64,000 nt of DNA, taken from the NCBI GenBank assembly GCA_024640845.1, contig JAHEEE010000006.1, forward strand, positions 1 to 64,000. The letters are read 5' to 3'. Of this stretch, positions 36,962 through 48,752 are shown one piece after another. Made by a program: the position numbers and the translations under genes. Each line of letters opens with the position of its first letter. Positions within the stretch are counted from its first letter, which is position 1. Under the pieces are notes generated by a model that did no database searches, was not told the DNA's origin, and saw only the letters and a program-made list of their open reading frames with translations. Origin of the DNA: Myxococcales bacterium. GTDB lineage: Bacteria > Myxococcota_A > Polyangia > Polyangiales > Houyiibacteriaceae.

Positions 36962-38122
36962 ATGACCGACGAGAATCCAGACAAAGGCCCGCTTTTAGAG
37001 CTGCGGGCAGCCCTCGATGCGCTTGACCACGAGTTGCTCGACCTTCTCGTCCGCCGGATGGACATCGTTGCCGAGGTCGCGGCGCGGAAGCGATCCCATC
37101 GCGTACGGATACGCGACCTCGCCCGCGAGCGGCGGATTCTCGAAGACCGCTGTGCTCGCGCCACCGAGCTTGGTTTGTCGCCTGACAGCATCGAATCGGT
37201 CTGGCGGCAGCTCATGTTGATGAGCCGCGAGCGTCAGGCTGCGCTTCGGGCGGAGGTGCCTCCCGACGTCCAGACGCGAACGGTCGCCATCATCGGTGGG
37301 GAGGGCGGGATGGGTCGTTCGCTCAACAAGCTTTTCTCCGATCTCGGTCACGAAGTGCTGAGCGCAGATCTAGATACGGCGCTGCGTCCCGAGGAAGCGG
37401 CCGCGACTGCAGACGTCGTCATCATCAGCGTTCCCATTCGCGATACTCGTGCGGTCATCGAGCAGCTCGGCCCGCTCGTTCGAAAAGATGCGCTCCTGAT
37501 GGATGTCACCTCCCTCAAGGCCGACCCCATGGAGGCAATGCTCGCGTCCACCGACGCCAGCGTCGTTGGGACGCACCCGATGTTCGGTCCTGGCGTCAAT
37601 ACATACCAGGGGCAGCGCGTCGTGATCTGCCCTGGGCGCGGAGACGAGTGGCTCGATTGGGCGCGTCAAATGTTCACCGCGCGCGGTCTGGTCATCACGG
37701 AAGCGACCCCTTCCGAGCACGACTCGATGATGGCCATCGTTCAGGTCTTGCATCATTTCAAGACGCAGGTGCTCGGACTCGCGTTGAGCCGCGCGGGGTC
37801 GCCACTCGAGGAGACTCTGCGCTTCACGTCTCCGGCGTACCTGCTCGAAGCCTACGTGACCGGCCGCCACTTTGCGCAGGCCCCCGAGCTCTATGGCCCG
37901 ATCGAGATGCTCAATCCGGACTCGGAACGCGTCATCGACATCTTTCGGAGCGCCGCCGCCGACCTAGCCGACATCCTGGCCAATCAAGACCAGGGCGCCT
38001 TCGACCAGGTGTTCGCGGACGTCCGCTCCTTCTTTGGCGCATTCACCGAAGAAGCTCTCGAGCAGAGCGGCTTCCTGATCGATCGCCTCGTGGAGCTGAG
38101 CGCCGGACGCTCCTCTACGTAG
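36962..38122 (+). CDS. tyrA: bifunctional chorismate mutase / prephenate dehydrogenase
   Basis: The 386-residue T-protein makes the tyrosine precursor hydroxyphenylpyruvate. Residues about 8-90 are an AroQ-type chorismate mutase (LRAALDALDHELLDLLVRRM with the active-site Arg/Lys pattern). From about 100 a Rossmann dehydrogenase follows (VAIIGGEGGMGRSLNKLF), with GTHPMFGPG and SEHDSMMAIVQVLHHF in the prephenate-binding region. A TAGGAT box 13 nt before the ATG may be its promoter. It is divergent from the symporter gene. Confidence 0.92.
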   Translation: MTDENPDKGPLLELRAALDALDHELLDLLVRRMDIVAEVAARKRSHRVRIRDLARERRILEDRCARATELGLSPDSIESVWRQLMLMSRERQAALRAEVPPDVQTRTVAIIGGEGGMGRSLNKLFSDLGHEVLSADLDTALRPEEAAATADVVIISVPIRDTRAVIEQLGPLVRKDALLMDVTSLKADPMEAMLASTDASVVGTHPMFGPGVNTYQGQRVVICPGRGDEWLDWARQMFTARGLVITEATPSEHDSMMAIVQVLHHFKTQVLGLALSRAGSPLEETLRFTSPAYLLEAYVTGRHFAQAPELYGPIEMLNPDSERVIDIFRSAAADLADILANQDQGAFDQVFADVRSFFGAFTEEALEQSGFLIDRLVELSAGRSST

Positions 38123-38165
38123 CAAGCCGATTGACGCCTGTGGCGCCATCTGCGATGCCGTGACC

Positions 38166-38972
38166 ATGTTGCAAGTTGCGATACATGGGGCCGGAGGTCG
38201 CATGGGCCAGAGCATCGCGTCTGTGCTGAACGACGACGTCGAGGGCAACCTCGTTGCTGCGATGGATCGCGAGGACAGCAATCTCGTCGGCCAGGATATG
38301 GGTGTGCTCATCGGCCGGGCGCCAACCGGCGTGAAGGTGACTTCCGATGTCGAGCAGTTTCTCAGCAACGTGGAGGTGGTCATCGATTTCAGCATCGCCT
38401 CAGCCACGGCGAAGCTCCTTCCGATCTGCGCGGGCCAACACATCCCGATGGTGATCGGGACGACCGGGCTCGACCGGGAGACACGCGCCGCCCTCGAGCG
38501 CGCGGCCGAGCGGGTACCCATCGTGTTCGCGCCGAACTACAGCCAAGGCGTCAACGCACTTTACTTCCTCGCGGCTCGCGCAACGGAACTTCTCGGCCCT
38601 GCATTCGACGCCGAGATCATCGAGATTCACCACAAGCGTAAAGTGGATTCGCCGAGCGGTACCGCCGTCCGTCTCGCTGAGGTCGTCGCCGCCGCCAAGG
38701 GCCTCGATCCGGTTCGCGCCGTCACACACGGCAGAAGTGGTCATGTCGGCGCGCGTCCCCTCGAGGAGGTGGGCGTCATGGCCCTGCGCGGAGGCGATGT
38801 CGTGGGCGAGCACACGCTTTACCTGGTTGGCGACGGAGAGCGGATCGAGCTCACGCACCGAGCCACCGATCGCTCGATCTTCGCGCGGGGCGCCGTCCGC
38901 GCCGCCCATTGGATAGTCGGGCGGCCTGCCGGTCTCTACGACATGGCCGACGTCATGGGCATCCCGCGCTAG
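38166..38972 (+). CDS. dapB: 4-hydroxy-tetrahydrodipicolinate reductase
   Basis: The 268-residue protein has the nucleotide-binding loop VAIHGAGGRMGQ, the loop TTGLDRETRA, the catalytic EIIEIHHKRKVDSPSGTA with its His pair and Lys, and the closing segment GLYDMADVMG. It reduces the DapA product in lysine and diaminopimelate synthesis. The ATG at 38166 was preferred over a GTG at 38160. It follows tyrA by 43 bp. Confidence 0.95.
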   Translation: MLQVAIHGAGGRMGQSIASVLNDDVEGNLVAAMDREDSNLVGQDMGVLIGRAPTGVKVTSDVEQFLSNVEVVIDFSIASATAKLLPICAGQHIPMVIGTTGLDRETRAALERAAERVPIVFAPNYSQGVNALYFLAARATELLGPAFDAEIIEIHHKRKVDSPSGTAVRLAEVVAAAKGLDPVRAVTHGRSGHVGARPLEEVGVMALRGGDVVGEHTLYLVGDGERIELTHRATDRSIFARGAVRAAHWIVGRPAGLYDMADVMGIPR

Positions 38973-39017
38973 CAAACCGTGCGGGGAACCCGAATTCTGG
39001 TACGGTAGGAGCGCGTC

Positions 39018-39605
39018 ATGGATTGTCCGCAATGTGGAGCCGGGGTGCCCTCCGATGATTTGTTCTGCGGTAAGTGCGGGTACGCCATGCGCGACGGCGG
39101 CCCTGAGCGTGTCGACCAGTCTCGAATTCGAATGCACGAGGAGCCCGACCCGGCTACACAAGCGCCGAAGAATCAAGGTTCCTCGAAGCAGCGCATCCGT
39201 AAGCCCACAGTGATGGGTATGCCCGCAGCCACGCCTCCAATGGGCACCCGGACCCCCGCACCTTCGGAGACGCCGCCTCCGACGGAGATCTCGACGGCCC
39301 GTTCGCGAGCCGAAAAGAGAACGCCCCAGAAGACCATGCTCGGCATCCCACGACCCGATTTCCCGAGGCCTCCCGCGGAACCGGTTTCGAATGCGCCTGG
39401 GTCTCGCGTGTCCGCGACCGAAGCATCGGATGCCCCCCAGCCGGAGTCCCCGAGCCGCCGCGCTCGCGCTCGGGTGCGCTACGACAGCGCCAACGAGCCG
39501 TTCTCCGTCCTCGAGCGGAGGAAGAAAGCGCTTCGCGCGCTCGCACTGCTCGTCGTCCTTGCGGGGGCATGGCTCGCCTACCGTTATCTCTCGTTGAATG
39601 GCTGA
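39018..39605 (+). CDS. zinc-ribbon membrane protein of unknown function
   Basis: The 195-residue protein has an N-terminal zinc ribbon (CPQCGAGVPSDDLFCGKCG), a long Pro/Ser/Thr-rich, presumably disordered middle, and one transmembrane helix close to the C-terminus (ALRALALLVVLAGAWLAYRYL). AGGAG precedes the ATG. The ribbon is nearly the same as that of the kinase encoded next, with which it overlaps by 8 nt. It may be a partner or substrate of that kinase; the function is unknown. Confidence 0.8.
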   Translation: MDCPQCGAGVPSDDLFCGKCGYAMRDGGPERVDQSRIRMHEEPDPATQAPKNQGSSKQRIRKPTVMGMPAATPPMGTRTPAPSETPPPTEISTARSRAEKRTPQKTMLGIPRPDFPRPPAEPVSNAPGSRVSATEASDAPQPESPSRRARARVRYDSANEPFSVLERRKKALRALALLVVLAGAWLAYRYLSLNG

Positions 39606-41505
39606 CACCGCCCCAGGCCCCACGCGGTGCGCCGCTTGCGGAGAACCAAACCCGCCCGATGCAAAGTTCTGCGGCAAGTGCGGGCAGAGCCTCGGGCATT
39701 CACTTCCCCAACCAGGCGACATCATCGCTGGCCGTTATCGTGTCGTGGAGCGGATAGGCGAGGGTGCAATGGGCACTGTCTACCGAGCGGAGCACGTGCA
39801 GATCAGCAAGGTGATGGCGATCAAGCTGTTGCACCAAGAGGTCGAGCAAAACCCCCAGAACGTTGCGCGTTTCCATCGCGAAGCAGAGGCTGCATCGCGA
39901 CTCAATCATCCAAACACCGTGCACGTGTTCGATTTCGGTCGCACCCAATCGGGCTCGCTCTATCTTGTGATGGAGTACGTCGACGGCGACGACCTCGGCA
40001 AAGTCATCGGCAATGAGGGGGCGATGCCCTTCGGGCGCGTCGCCTACTTGTGTGCACAGGTCGCGGGCTCTGTCGCCGACGCCCATGCCGCCGGGGTGAT
40101 TCATCGCGATCTCAAGCCCGAAAACATCGTCATCGCAGAGGGGCGCGACGGCGAGCGTCCCAAGGTGCTCGATTTCGGTTTGGCCAAGCTTTTCGAGGGC
40201 AACATCGAGGCGCAGGTCACGAGCAGCGGTACCATCGTTGGCACGCCTTACTACATGTCACCTGAGCAAATCCAGGGGCACGAGCTCGACGGGCGTAGCG
40301 ACGTCTATGCGATGGGCGCCATCATGTACGAGTGCGTCGTCGGTAAACCGCCTTTCGAGGCGCCGAATCCGGTCGGCGTCCTGTCCAGGCATCTCTCAGA
40401 GGAGCCCGTGCGTCCGTCTCAGCGCTCTCCTTTGTCGGTACCCGCCGAGGCGGACGAGATCATCATGCGTTGCCTCGAGAAGGATCCGAACGACCGCTAC
40501 CAGACGGCCGAAGAGCTGCGGCAAGCGCTGATCCAATATCTCACCTCGGTCGGCTCCGGGGACTGGCGTCTCAGCACTGTCGCGAGCGTTTCGGGCAAGA
40601 GCGGCGCCCGCCGTGTGGGTGAGCTCGATTCGATGTTCACGCGCAAGCGCCGGCCCTGGTTATGGGCGCTGCTTCTGGTGTCGGCAGCGGGAGGTGTAGG
40701 CGCGTGGCAGATTGCGACGCGCGGTCCATCCGAGCGGGAACCTAATCACCTCCCTAAAGACGCGACCCGACTCGCCGAGGACACGGAGATGGAGGCGTAT
40801 CTCGGGCAGCGGCTCAGCGAGGATTCGGGCGATGTCGATCTGTTCGAGATCGAGGTCGTCGGGTCGGAGCGCCGCGCCGCAGCGCTCGGTGTGAGCTCGA
40901 TCCCCAACATGGACGTGGTCGTGGAGCTCTTGAAGCCCGGTACCGACCAGTCGCTGATCACGGCTGATTCCCGAGGCCTCGGAGAGGGCGAGCGTCTGCC
41001 GAACATCCCGCTAGAGCCCGGGAAGCACCTGATCCGAGTCCGCGAGCGTCGCGCCGAAGGGGAGCTTCCGACCGAGAACGTGTCGGACGAGTACTACGTG
41101 CGATGGGAAATGCTGCCCGACAACCCCTCGTTCGAGCGCGAGCTCAACGATTCTCTGGAGCTTGCCGAACCGCTCGACCTCGGAGCAGAGCGCCGCGCAT
41201 GGATTGGCTGGCCGGGAGATGTCGATACCTTCTGTCTCGCGGAGGACGCCGAAAGTGTCATCGCCCAGGTGAGCGCGCTTGCCGAGGTCGACCTGGTACT
41301 TCGCGTGGTCGACCGACGTACCGAACGGAGCGCAAAAGTCGATGACCAGGGGGCGGGTCGCGGGGAGACGAGCAAGCCGTGGAAGAGTGCGGAAGCCGGA
41401 AAGCTCTGCATCGAGATTTCCGCGGATCCGCTGGACGCCGACAGCCGCGCTGCGCAGCCCGATGAGACCTACGGCGTCCGTTTCATCGCGGTCCCTGGAC
41501 GCTAG
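39598..41505 (+). CDS. zinc-ribbon Ser/Thr protein kinase with two PPC-like sensor domains
   Basis: The 635-residue protein begins with a zinc ribbon (CAACGEPNPPDAKFCGKCG). A Hanks-type kinase domain follows at about 42-305 (GEGAMGTVYRAEH, catalytic HRDLKPENIVI, DFGLAKLF, GTPYYMSPEQ). A transmembrane helix lies near 358-375 (PWLWALLLVSAAGGVGAW). Two beta-rich domains follow of the bacterial pre-peptidase (PPC) type, each opening with EPNHLPKDATRL or ERELNDSLELAEPL and containing a GDVDxF motif. A periplasmic sensor driving a cytoplasmic kinase is the likely layout. Confidence 0.9.
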   Translation: MADTAPGPTRCAACGEPNPPDAKFCGKCGQSLGHSLPQPGDIIAGRYRVVERIGEGAMGTVYRAEHVQISKVMAIKLLHQEVEQNPQNVARFHREAEAASRLNHPNTVHVFDFGRTQSGSLYLVMEYVDGDDLGKVIGNEGAMPFGRVAYLCAQVAGSVADAHAAGVIHRDLKPENIVIAEGRDGERPKVLDFGLAKLFEGNIEAQVTSSGTIVGTPYYMSPEQIQGHELDGRSDVYAMGAIMYECVVGKPPFEAPNPVGVLSRHLSEEPVRPSQRSPLSVPAEADEIIMRCLEKDPNDRYQTAEELRQALIQYLTSVGSGDWRLSTVASVSGKSGARRVGELDSMFTRKRRPWLWALLLVSAAGGVGAWQIATRGPSEREPNHLPKDATRLAEDTEMEAYLGQRLSEDSGDVDLFEIEVVGSERRAAALGVSSIPNMDVVVELLKPGTDQSLITADSRGLGEGERLPNIPLEPGKHLIRVRERRAEGELPTENVSDEYYVRWEMLPDNPSFERELNDSLELAEPLDLGAERRAWIGWPGDVDTFCLAEDAESVIAQVSALAEVDLVLRVVDRRTERSAKVDDQGAGRGETSKPWKSAEAGKLCIEISADPLDADSRAAQPDETYGVRFIAVPGR

Positions 41506-43680
<2,175 letters not shown>

Positions 43681-43682
<2 letters not shown>

Positions 43683-43723
43683 CGCCCCTTTGGCGTCGGG
43701 GTAGGACCGGTCCTTCACCGGTC
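43681..43723 (+). terminator. two small hairpins between tgt and purH
   Basis: GACGCC-CCTTT-GGCGTC (43681-43697) and GACCGGT-CCTTC-ACCGGTC (43705-43723) are perfect stems of 6 and 7 bp. Neither has a T-run, so they may be weak terminators or mRNA stability elements. Confidence 0.4.
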
Positions 43724-43752
43724 GACCGGGCGGCCGCCAAGAAGGTAGGGGC

Positions 43753-45303
43753 ATGGCACAGATCAAGCGGGCATTGGTATCGGTCTCGGACAAGACCGGC
43801 GTCGTCGAATTCGCCAAGGGTCTCTCGGAGGCGGGCGTCGAAATTCTCTCGACGGGCGGCACGGCAAAGGCGCTTCGCGAAGGCGGTGTGCCGGTGATCG
43901 ACGTCTCGGAATACACCCAGTCGCCGGAGATCATGGACGGTCGCGTCAAGACGCTGCATCCGCGTGTCCATGGCGGCATCCTGATGAGGGACAACGACGA
44001 AGACCGCGACGCGCTCGCCGGCATTGGCGGCGCCCCGATCGATCTGGTTTGCGTGAATCTCTATCCCTTCGAGCAGACGGTCGCCCGCGGCGCGTCGCAC
44101 GAAGAGACGATCGAGAACATCGACATCGGCGGTCCATCCATGGTTCGAAGTGCGGCGAAGAATCAGGCGCGTGTGACCGTGGTCACCGAGCCCGCAGACT
44201 ATGCCGAGGTGCTCGCCGTCGTGAAGAGCGGCGACGGACCAAACGCGTCGTTGCGCGCACGTCTGGCCGCCAAAGCGTTCGCGCAGACCGCCGCCTACGA
44301 CGGCGCGATCGCAGCCTACCTCAGCTCCCAAGGCACCGAGTCGAAGTTTCCGGGAGCGCTCACGCTGAGCTTCACGAAGGCATACGACGTGCGGTACGGC
44401 GAAAACCCCCACCAGCAGGGCGCATTTTACATCGAGCGAAACGCGCCCGCAGGGAGCCTGGCGCTCGCCGAGTCACTTGGCGCCGGCGGCAAGGAGCTCT
44501 CATTCAACAATTTGGTCGATGTCGACGCGACCGTCGAAGCTGTGCGCGAGTTCCAAGGACCAGCGGCCGTCGTCGTCAAACACACCAATCCGTGCGGCGT
44601 TGCGACCGCGTCGACTCTCGAAGAAGCCTATCGCATCGCGAGGGAAGCCGACGCACAGAGCGCGTTTGGAGGCATCGTCGCCCTGAACCAAGAAGTGGAC
44701 GAGGCCACCGCAAGCGCGGTCGCGGAGACGTTCATCGAGTGCATCATCGCACCTGGCTTTGCGCCCGACGCGCTAGCGCGACTCCAAAAGAAGAAGAACC
44801 TCCGGATTCTAGCGACCGGCGCATGGCTCCCGGCGGACTACCCGGCGCTTCAGTACAAGCGCGTCGGAGGCGGCATCGTCGTCCAAGATCGCGACGCTAC
44901 CGGCCCGTCGGAAGTGCGTGCAGGTAAGTCTGTGGCCAAGCGCCAACCAACCGAAGACGAGTGGAAGGCCCTCGACTTCGCTTGGCGCGTTTGCAAGCAC
45001 GTGAAGTCGAACGCGATCATCTTCGCCAAGCCCGACCGTACCGTAGGCGTGGGTGCCGGACAGATGGCGCGGGTCACGGCAGTCGGTATCGCTGCGCAGA
45101 AGGCGGGGGAGCTCTCGAAGGGCGCGGTGATGGCTTCGGATGCCTTCTTCCCGTTCCCCGACGGAATCGAAGCCGCGGCCCGTGCAGGGGTTACCGCGGT
45201 CGTTCAACCGGGCGGATCCAAAGGGGATGAGGCCGTCATCGCAGCCGCGGACGCCGCGGACATGGCTATGGTCTTCACCGGCGTTCGCCACTTCCGGCAT
45301 TGA
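43753..45303 (+). CDS. purH: bifunctional AICAR formyltransferase / IMP cyclohydrolase
   Basis: The 516-residue protein has the MGS-like cyclohydrolase domain at the N-terminus (LVSVSDKTGVVEFAKGL, then STGGTAKALREGGV and VKTLHPRVHGGIL) and the transformylase domain behind it (RYGENPHQQGAF, VVKHTNPCGVA with catalytic Lys and His, SDAFFPFPDGI). It catalyses the last two steps to IMP. AAGGTAGGGG precedes the ATG. purD follows with a one-base overlap. Confidence 0.96.
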   Translation: MAQIKRALVSVSDKTGVVEFAKGLSEAGVEILSTGGTAKALREGGVPVIDVSEYTQSPEIMDGRVKTLHPRVHGGILMRDNDEDRDALAGIGGAPIDLVCVNLYPFEQTVARGASHEETIENIDIGGPSMVRSAAKNQARVTVVTEPADYAEVLAVVKSGDGPNASLRARLAAKAFAQTAAYDGAIAAYLSSQGTESKFPGALTLSFTKAYDVRYGENPHQQGAFYIERNAPAGSLALAESLGAGGKELSFNNLVDVDATVEAVREFQGPAAVVVKHTNPCGVATASTLEEAYRIAREADAQSAFGGIVALNQEVDEATASAVAETFIECIIAPGFAPDALARLQKKKNLRILATGAWLPADYPALQYKRVGGGIVVQDRDATGPSEVRAGKSVAKRQPTEDEWKALDFAWRVCKHVKSNAIIFAKPDRTVGVGAGQMARVTAVGIAAQKAGELSKGAVMASDAFFPFPDGIEAAARAGVTAVVQPGGSKGDEAVIAAADAADMAMVFTGVRHFRH

Positions 45304-46574
45304 TGATGCGCGTGTTAATCGTGGGCGCCGGAGCGCGGGAGCACGCGCTCGCGTGGCGGCTCTCTCAGGACGACGGCGTCGATGTGATCGGTGCACCGGG
45401 CAACGCCGGCATTGCGGCCATCGGTCGGACGGCTTCCATCGATCCGACTGACGCCAATCAAGTGGTGTCGCTCGCGAAGAAAGAGTCGGCGGATCTCGTC
45501 GTCGTCGGTCCCGAAGCTCCGCTCGTGGCCGGTGTGGTCGACGCGCTCCGCGAGCACGGTATTGACGCCTTTGGCCCCGATCGAGAGGCGGCCCAACTCG
45601 AGGGCTCCAAGATTTTCTCGAAAGAGTTCATGGCGAGACACGACATCCCGACCGCGGGCTTTGCCGTCTTCGACGACCCGGATGCAGCGACCCGCTACAT
45701 CGAAGAGGCTCAGCGGCCGCTCGTGGTCAAAGCCGACGGCCTCGCAGCCGGGAAGGGCGTCATCGTCGCCGCGAACGCCGCCGAAGCGATCGCAGGCGTC
45801 GACCGCATCATGCGAGAACGCGAATTCGGCGATGCGGGTGACCGTGTGTTGATCGAAGAGTGCCTCGTCGGTGAAGAGGTTAGCTACCATGTCGTCTCGG
45901 ATGGCGAGCGCTTCATCCCTCTCGCCCCGGCGCAAGATCACAAGCGCGCCTTCGACGGCGACCAAGGTCCCAACACCGGGGGTATGGGTGCATACTCCCC
46001 GCCTCCGGTCGTGACCGCCGAGGTAGAGCAGAAGATCATCGATCGAGTCATCGAGCCGACCCTTCGCGGCATGGCTGACGAAGGTCGGCCTTTTCGAGGT
46101 GCGCTGTTCGTCGGACTGATGATCGTCGACGGCGAACCAATGGTCCTCGAATACAACACTCGCTTCGGTGACCCGGAGTGCCAGACTCTCATGACCCGCT
46201 GGAAGGGCTCGGTCATGCCCTTGATTCGCGGCTCGGCTCGAGGCGACTTCGGTGACTTGAGCCTCGAGTGGGAGGCACCCGCGTCGCTCTGCGTCGTGCT
46301 TGCCTCCGGCGGCTACCCGGGTCGCTACGAGAAAGGCAAGCCGATCACCGGTCTCGAGGCGGCAGGCGCCCTTCCGCAGGTGACCGTCTTTCATGCGGGC
46401 ACTGCGCTCGACGGCGACACGGTGGTCACCTCGGGAGGCCGGGTACTCTCCATCACGGCGATCGGCGAGACGATCGACGAGGCCGCGGAGCGCGCTTACG
46501 CCGCGGTCGATGAGATCGACTTCGAAGGCAAGCAGCTTCGCCGAGACATTGGCTGGCGCGCCCGCACCCGCTGA
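45303..46574 (+). CDS. purD: phosphoribosylamine-glycine ligase
   Basis: The 423-residue ATP-grasp enzyme has [28 protein letters not shown], the ATP loop [16 protein letters not shown], and [16 protein letters not shown]. It makes GAR in purine synthesis. The ATG at 45303 overlaps the purH stop (TGATG); an ATG one codon later is equally possible. The next gene overlaps its stop in the same way. Confidence 0.95.
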   Translation: MMRVLIVGAGAREHALAWRLSQDDGVDVIGAPGNAGIAAIGRTASIDPTDANQVVSLAKKESADLVVVGPEAPLVAGVVDALREHGIDAFGPDREAAQLEGSKIFSKEFMARHDIPTAGFAVFDDPDAATRYIEEAQRPLVVKADGLAAGKGVIVAANAAEAIAGVDRIMREREFGDAGDRVLIEECLVGEEVSYHVVSDGERFIPLAPAQDHKRAFDGDQGPNTGGMGAYSPPPVVTAEVEQKIIDRVIEPTLRGMADEGRPFRGALFVGLMIVDGEPMVLEYNTRFGDPECQTLMTRWKGSVMPLIRGSARGDFGDLSLEWEAPASLCVVLASGGYPGRYEKGKPITGLEAAGALPQVTVFHAGTALDGDTVVTSGGRVLSITAIGETIDEAAERAYAAVDEIDFEGKQLRRDIGWRARTR

Positions 46575-47152
46575 TGGACGACCTCAGTGCGCTCCTGAAG
46601 GTGCTCGAGCAGGGTGGCGTGGTCGCCTGTCCGACCGAGACGTGCCTGGGTCTCCTTGCCGACGCCCACAACGAAGAGGCCATCGAAAAGGTGGCGGTGC
46701 TCAAGGGACGGCCGGCCGACATGCCAATCGCGCTTCTGCTCCCGAGCTTCGACGCTGCCGCCGAAGTCGCGTTACCGCCCTCCCGGGAGGCCGAAGCTCT
46801 GATGGCCGCACACTGGCCAGGTCCACTGACCGTCCTCCTGTGGGCCAAGCCGGGGTTGAGCCCCCGACTGGTCCGCGACGGAAAGGTTGGCGTCCGTGTG
46901 CCCGGTGCGAGCCCGGCGGCCGAGCTCACACGCGCGTTCGGCCATGCGCTCACCGCGACGAGCGCCAACCCGACGGGCCAGCCTCCAGTTCGAAGCGTCG
47001 CCGAGCTCCCCCGCGCGCTTGCTGATGGGATCGACGGATCGCACTCGGGCGTCTCGCCTGGGGGGCCTCCTTCGACCTTGATCGACGTCACCGTGACCCC
47101 GATGAGGATCCTTCGACCAGGCGCCATCGAGATCGACCCAACCGCTCTTTGA
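46574..47152 (+). CDS. tsaC: threonylcarbamoyl-AMP synthase (TsaC/YrdC family)
   Basis: The 192-residue protein has the YrdC fold: GGVVACPTETCLGLLADAH near the N-terminus, the KGRPADMPI loop, HWPGPLTVLLWAK and TSANPTGQPP. It prepares threonylcarbamoyl-AMP for t6A37 of tRNA. The Sua5 C-terminal domain is absent, so it is the short type. It overlaps the purD stop codon by one base. Confidence 0.92.
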   Translation: MDDLSALLKVLEQGGVVACPTETCLGLLADAHNEEAIEKVAVLKGRPADMPIALLLPSFDAAAEVALPPSREAEALMAAHWPGPLTVLLWAKPGLSPRLVRDGKVGVRVPGASPAAELTRAFGHALTATSANPTGQPPVRSVAELPRALADGIDGSHSGVSPGGPPSTLIDVTVTPMRILRPGAIEIDPTAL

Positions 47153-47195
47153 CAGAGATGGGTCTACTGCGTCACTCTTGCGGCTGGGAGGACCG

Positions 47196-47459
47196 ATGGC
47201 GCTGATCGAAACCGAAGAAGCCGCCCGCCGCTTGGCGCGCGCGATCTCGAGCGACCTTGCTCTCTACAACGAGGACAAGATCGCCGAGGGTATTCGAAAT
47301 GATAATCTTTTCGAAGTGATGGCTGAGGAAATTCAGGAGGGCCGAGATCTCTATCAGACCCGCGTCGCGCCAGAGTTGATGAACCGCAATCTCTACGACC
47401 GCGCGATCATCGACCTCTTGGTTCGCTCCAAGGCGCACGTCGAATCGCCGATCTGGTAG
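47196..47459 (+). CDS. small conserved-looking protein of unknown function
   Basis: The 87-residue protein is hydrophilic and predicted helical (ETEEAARRLARAISSDLALY, then NLYDRAIIDLLVRSKAHVE). It has no signal peptide, Cys or membrane segment. GGGAGG sits 6 nt before the ATG; a TTG at 47178 is less likely. It is compatible with a cytoplasmic adaptor, but I do not recognise the family. It lies between tsaC and a small lipoprotein. Confidence 0.7.
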   Translation: MALIETEEAARRLARAISSDLALYNEDKIAEGIRNDNLFEVMAEEIQEGRDLYQTRVAPELMNRNLYDRAIIDLLVRSKAHVESPIW

Positions 47460-47472
47460 GGCCCTCGTAGTC

Positions 47473-47799
47473 GTGTTCTCGAGCCGCAGACGGCGGCTGG
47501 CCTTGGCCGGCTGCCTCGTCTTTGTCTTCCTGGGTTGTGGCGATTCCGGGGGAACCGCCGGAGGTTCGGGCGGCTTAGGCGGCGTCGGCGGTGGTACGGG
47601 CGGTCTCGGCGGGGCCGGGGGGGATTGCACCACAGCCGCGATCAACGCCTGCCTCGACCTCCAGGACTGCTGCACTGCGATCCTCCTCAACCCGGTCTTC
47701 TTCCAGGCCTGCAACAGCATTGTGCTGCAGTGCAACGAGGCGCGCTGTAACGAGGTGCTTGCCGGGTACGTTCAGTGCCGCGACACGGAGGAACCCTAG
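47473..47799 (+). CDS. small Gly-rich, Cys-containing lipoprotein
   Basis: The 108-residue protein has a lipobox (FVFLGC, Cys about residue 22), a Gly-rich spacer (GGTAGGSGGLGGVGGGTGG) and a short C-terminal domain with eight cysteines in pairs (INACLDLQDCC, then CNSIVLQCNEARCNEVLAGYVQC). It is probably anchored in the outer membrane with disulfide bonds. Start is GTG. Its last four bases overlap the converging pseudouridine synthase gene. Confidence 0.75.
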   Translation: MFSSRRRRLALAGCLVFVFLGCGDSGGTAGGSGGLGGVGGGTGGLGGAGGDCTTAAINACLDLQDCCTAILLNPVFFQACNSIVLQCNEARCNEVLAGYVQCRDTEEP

Positions 47800-48749
47800 C
47801 CGTCGGCCGCATCACGCAGCGCCAGTAGCGCCTTGGCGAAGTCATCGGGTGGCTTGGTCTCGAAGCGCACCGGCTCGTCGGTGATCGGATGATCGAAGGC
47901 GAGAAGCGTCGCGTGAAGAGCCTGCCGCCCGAGCTCCTGCCCGACGCGGCGAAGCACGGGATCGCCAATCGACTTCCCGTAGAGCGGATCGCCGAGCACA
48001 GGGTGTCCATGATCGGCGAGGTGAACGCGAATCTGGTGGGTGCGCCCGGTCTCGAGTCGGCAACGAACGAGCGCACTTCCATGCAAAAGCTCGACAGTCT
48101 CGAGGTGTGTGACCGCCCGTCTCCCGCGCTCACCCACCGAGCTGAACTTCTTCCGGTTCGACGGGTGGCGGCCGTGAAAGGTGTCGTAGGTGATCTTGCT
48201 CGGCGGTCTTCCCCGCACGATGGCTAGGTACGCCCTCTCCAGCCGGTGCGCTTGAAACATCTCGACGAGCCGTTCGTGCGCTGCCGGGGTCTTGGCAACC
48301 ACCATCACGCCGCTCGTGTCCTTGTCTAGGCGATGGACGATGCCAGGCCGCATCGGATCACTCCCGCCACGGACCACGGCGTGGTGGAGGAGGGCATTCA
48401 CCAAGGTCCCGTCGGGGTGCCCCGGGGCCGGGTGAACAACAAGGCCAGCCGGCTTGTCGAGCACTAGGAGGTGCTCGTCTTCGAAAAGCACATCGAGGGG
48501 AATCGCCTGTGGTTCGGCGCTCATCTCCTCGGGGGGCGCAGGCTGAATGCTGACCTCCGCGCCCGCCTGGGCTTTGGTCTTGCGCGACACGACCTCGCCC
48601 GCCTGCTCGACACGACCCTGCTCGATCCATCGCTGGAGCGCGCTCCGCGAGAACTGGGGGCACCTGAGCGCGAGTATCCGATCGATGCGCTTCCCTGCGT
48701 CGTCTTCGGACAGGGTCACCACTGTCGGCGAGAACGCCGAATCGCTCAT
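47796..48749 (-). CDS. rluD: RluD-like 23S rRNA pseudouridine synthase
   Basis: The 317-residue protein has an N-terminal S4-like RNA-binding domain (GKRIDRILALRCPQFSRSALQRWIEQGRV) and the catalytic domain with VLDKPAGLVVHPAPGH, HRLDKDTSGVMVVA (catalytic Asp) and GRTHQIRVHLADHGHPVLGDPLYG. RluD modifies helix 69 of 23S rRNA; RluC-type specificity cannot be excluded. It begins 3 bp after the DUF72 gene. Confidence 0.92.
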   Translation of the reverse strand: MSDSAFSPTVVTLSEDDAGKRIDRILALRCPQFSRSALQRWIEQGRVEQAGEVVSRKTKAQAGAEVSIQPAPPEEMSAEPQAIPLDVLFEDEHLLVLDKPAGLVVHPAPGHPDGTLVNALLHHAVVRGGSDPMRPGIVHRLDKDTSGVMVVAKTPAAHERLVEMFQAHRLERAYLAIVRGRPPSKITYDTFHGRHPSNRKKFSSVGERGRRAVTHLETVELLHGSALVRCRLETGRTHQIRVHLADHGHPVLGDPLYGKSIGDPVLRRVGQELGRQALHATLLAFDHPITDEPVRFETKPPDDFAKALLALRDAADG

Positions 48750-48752
48750 CGC

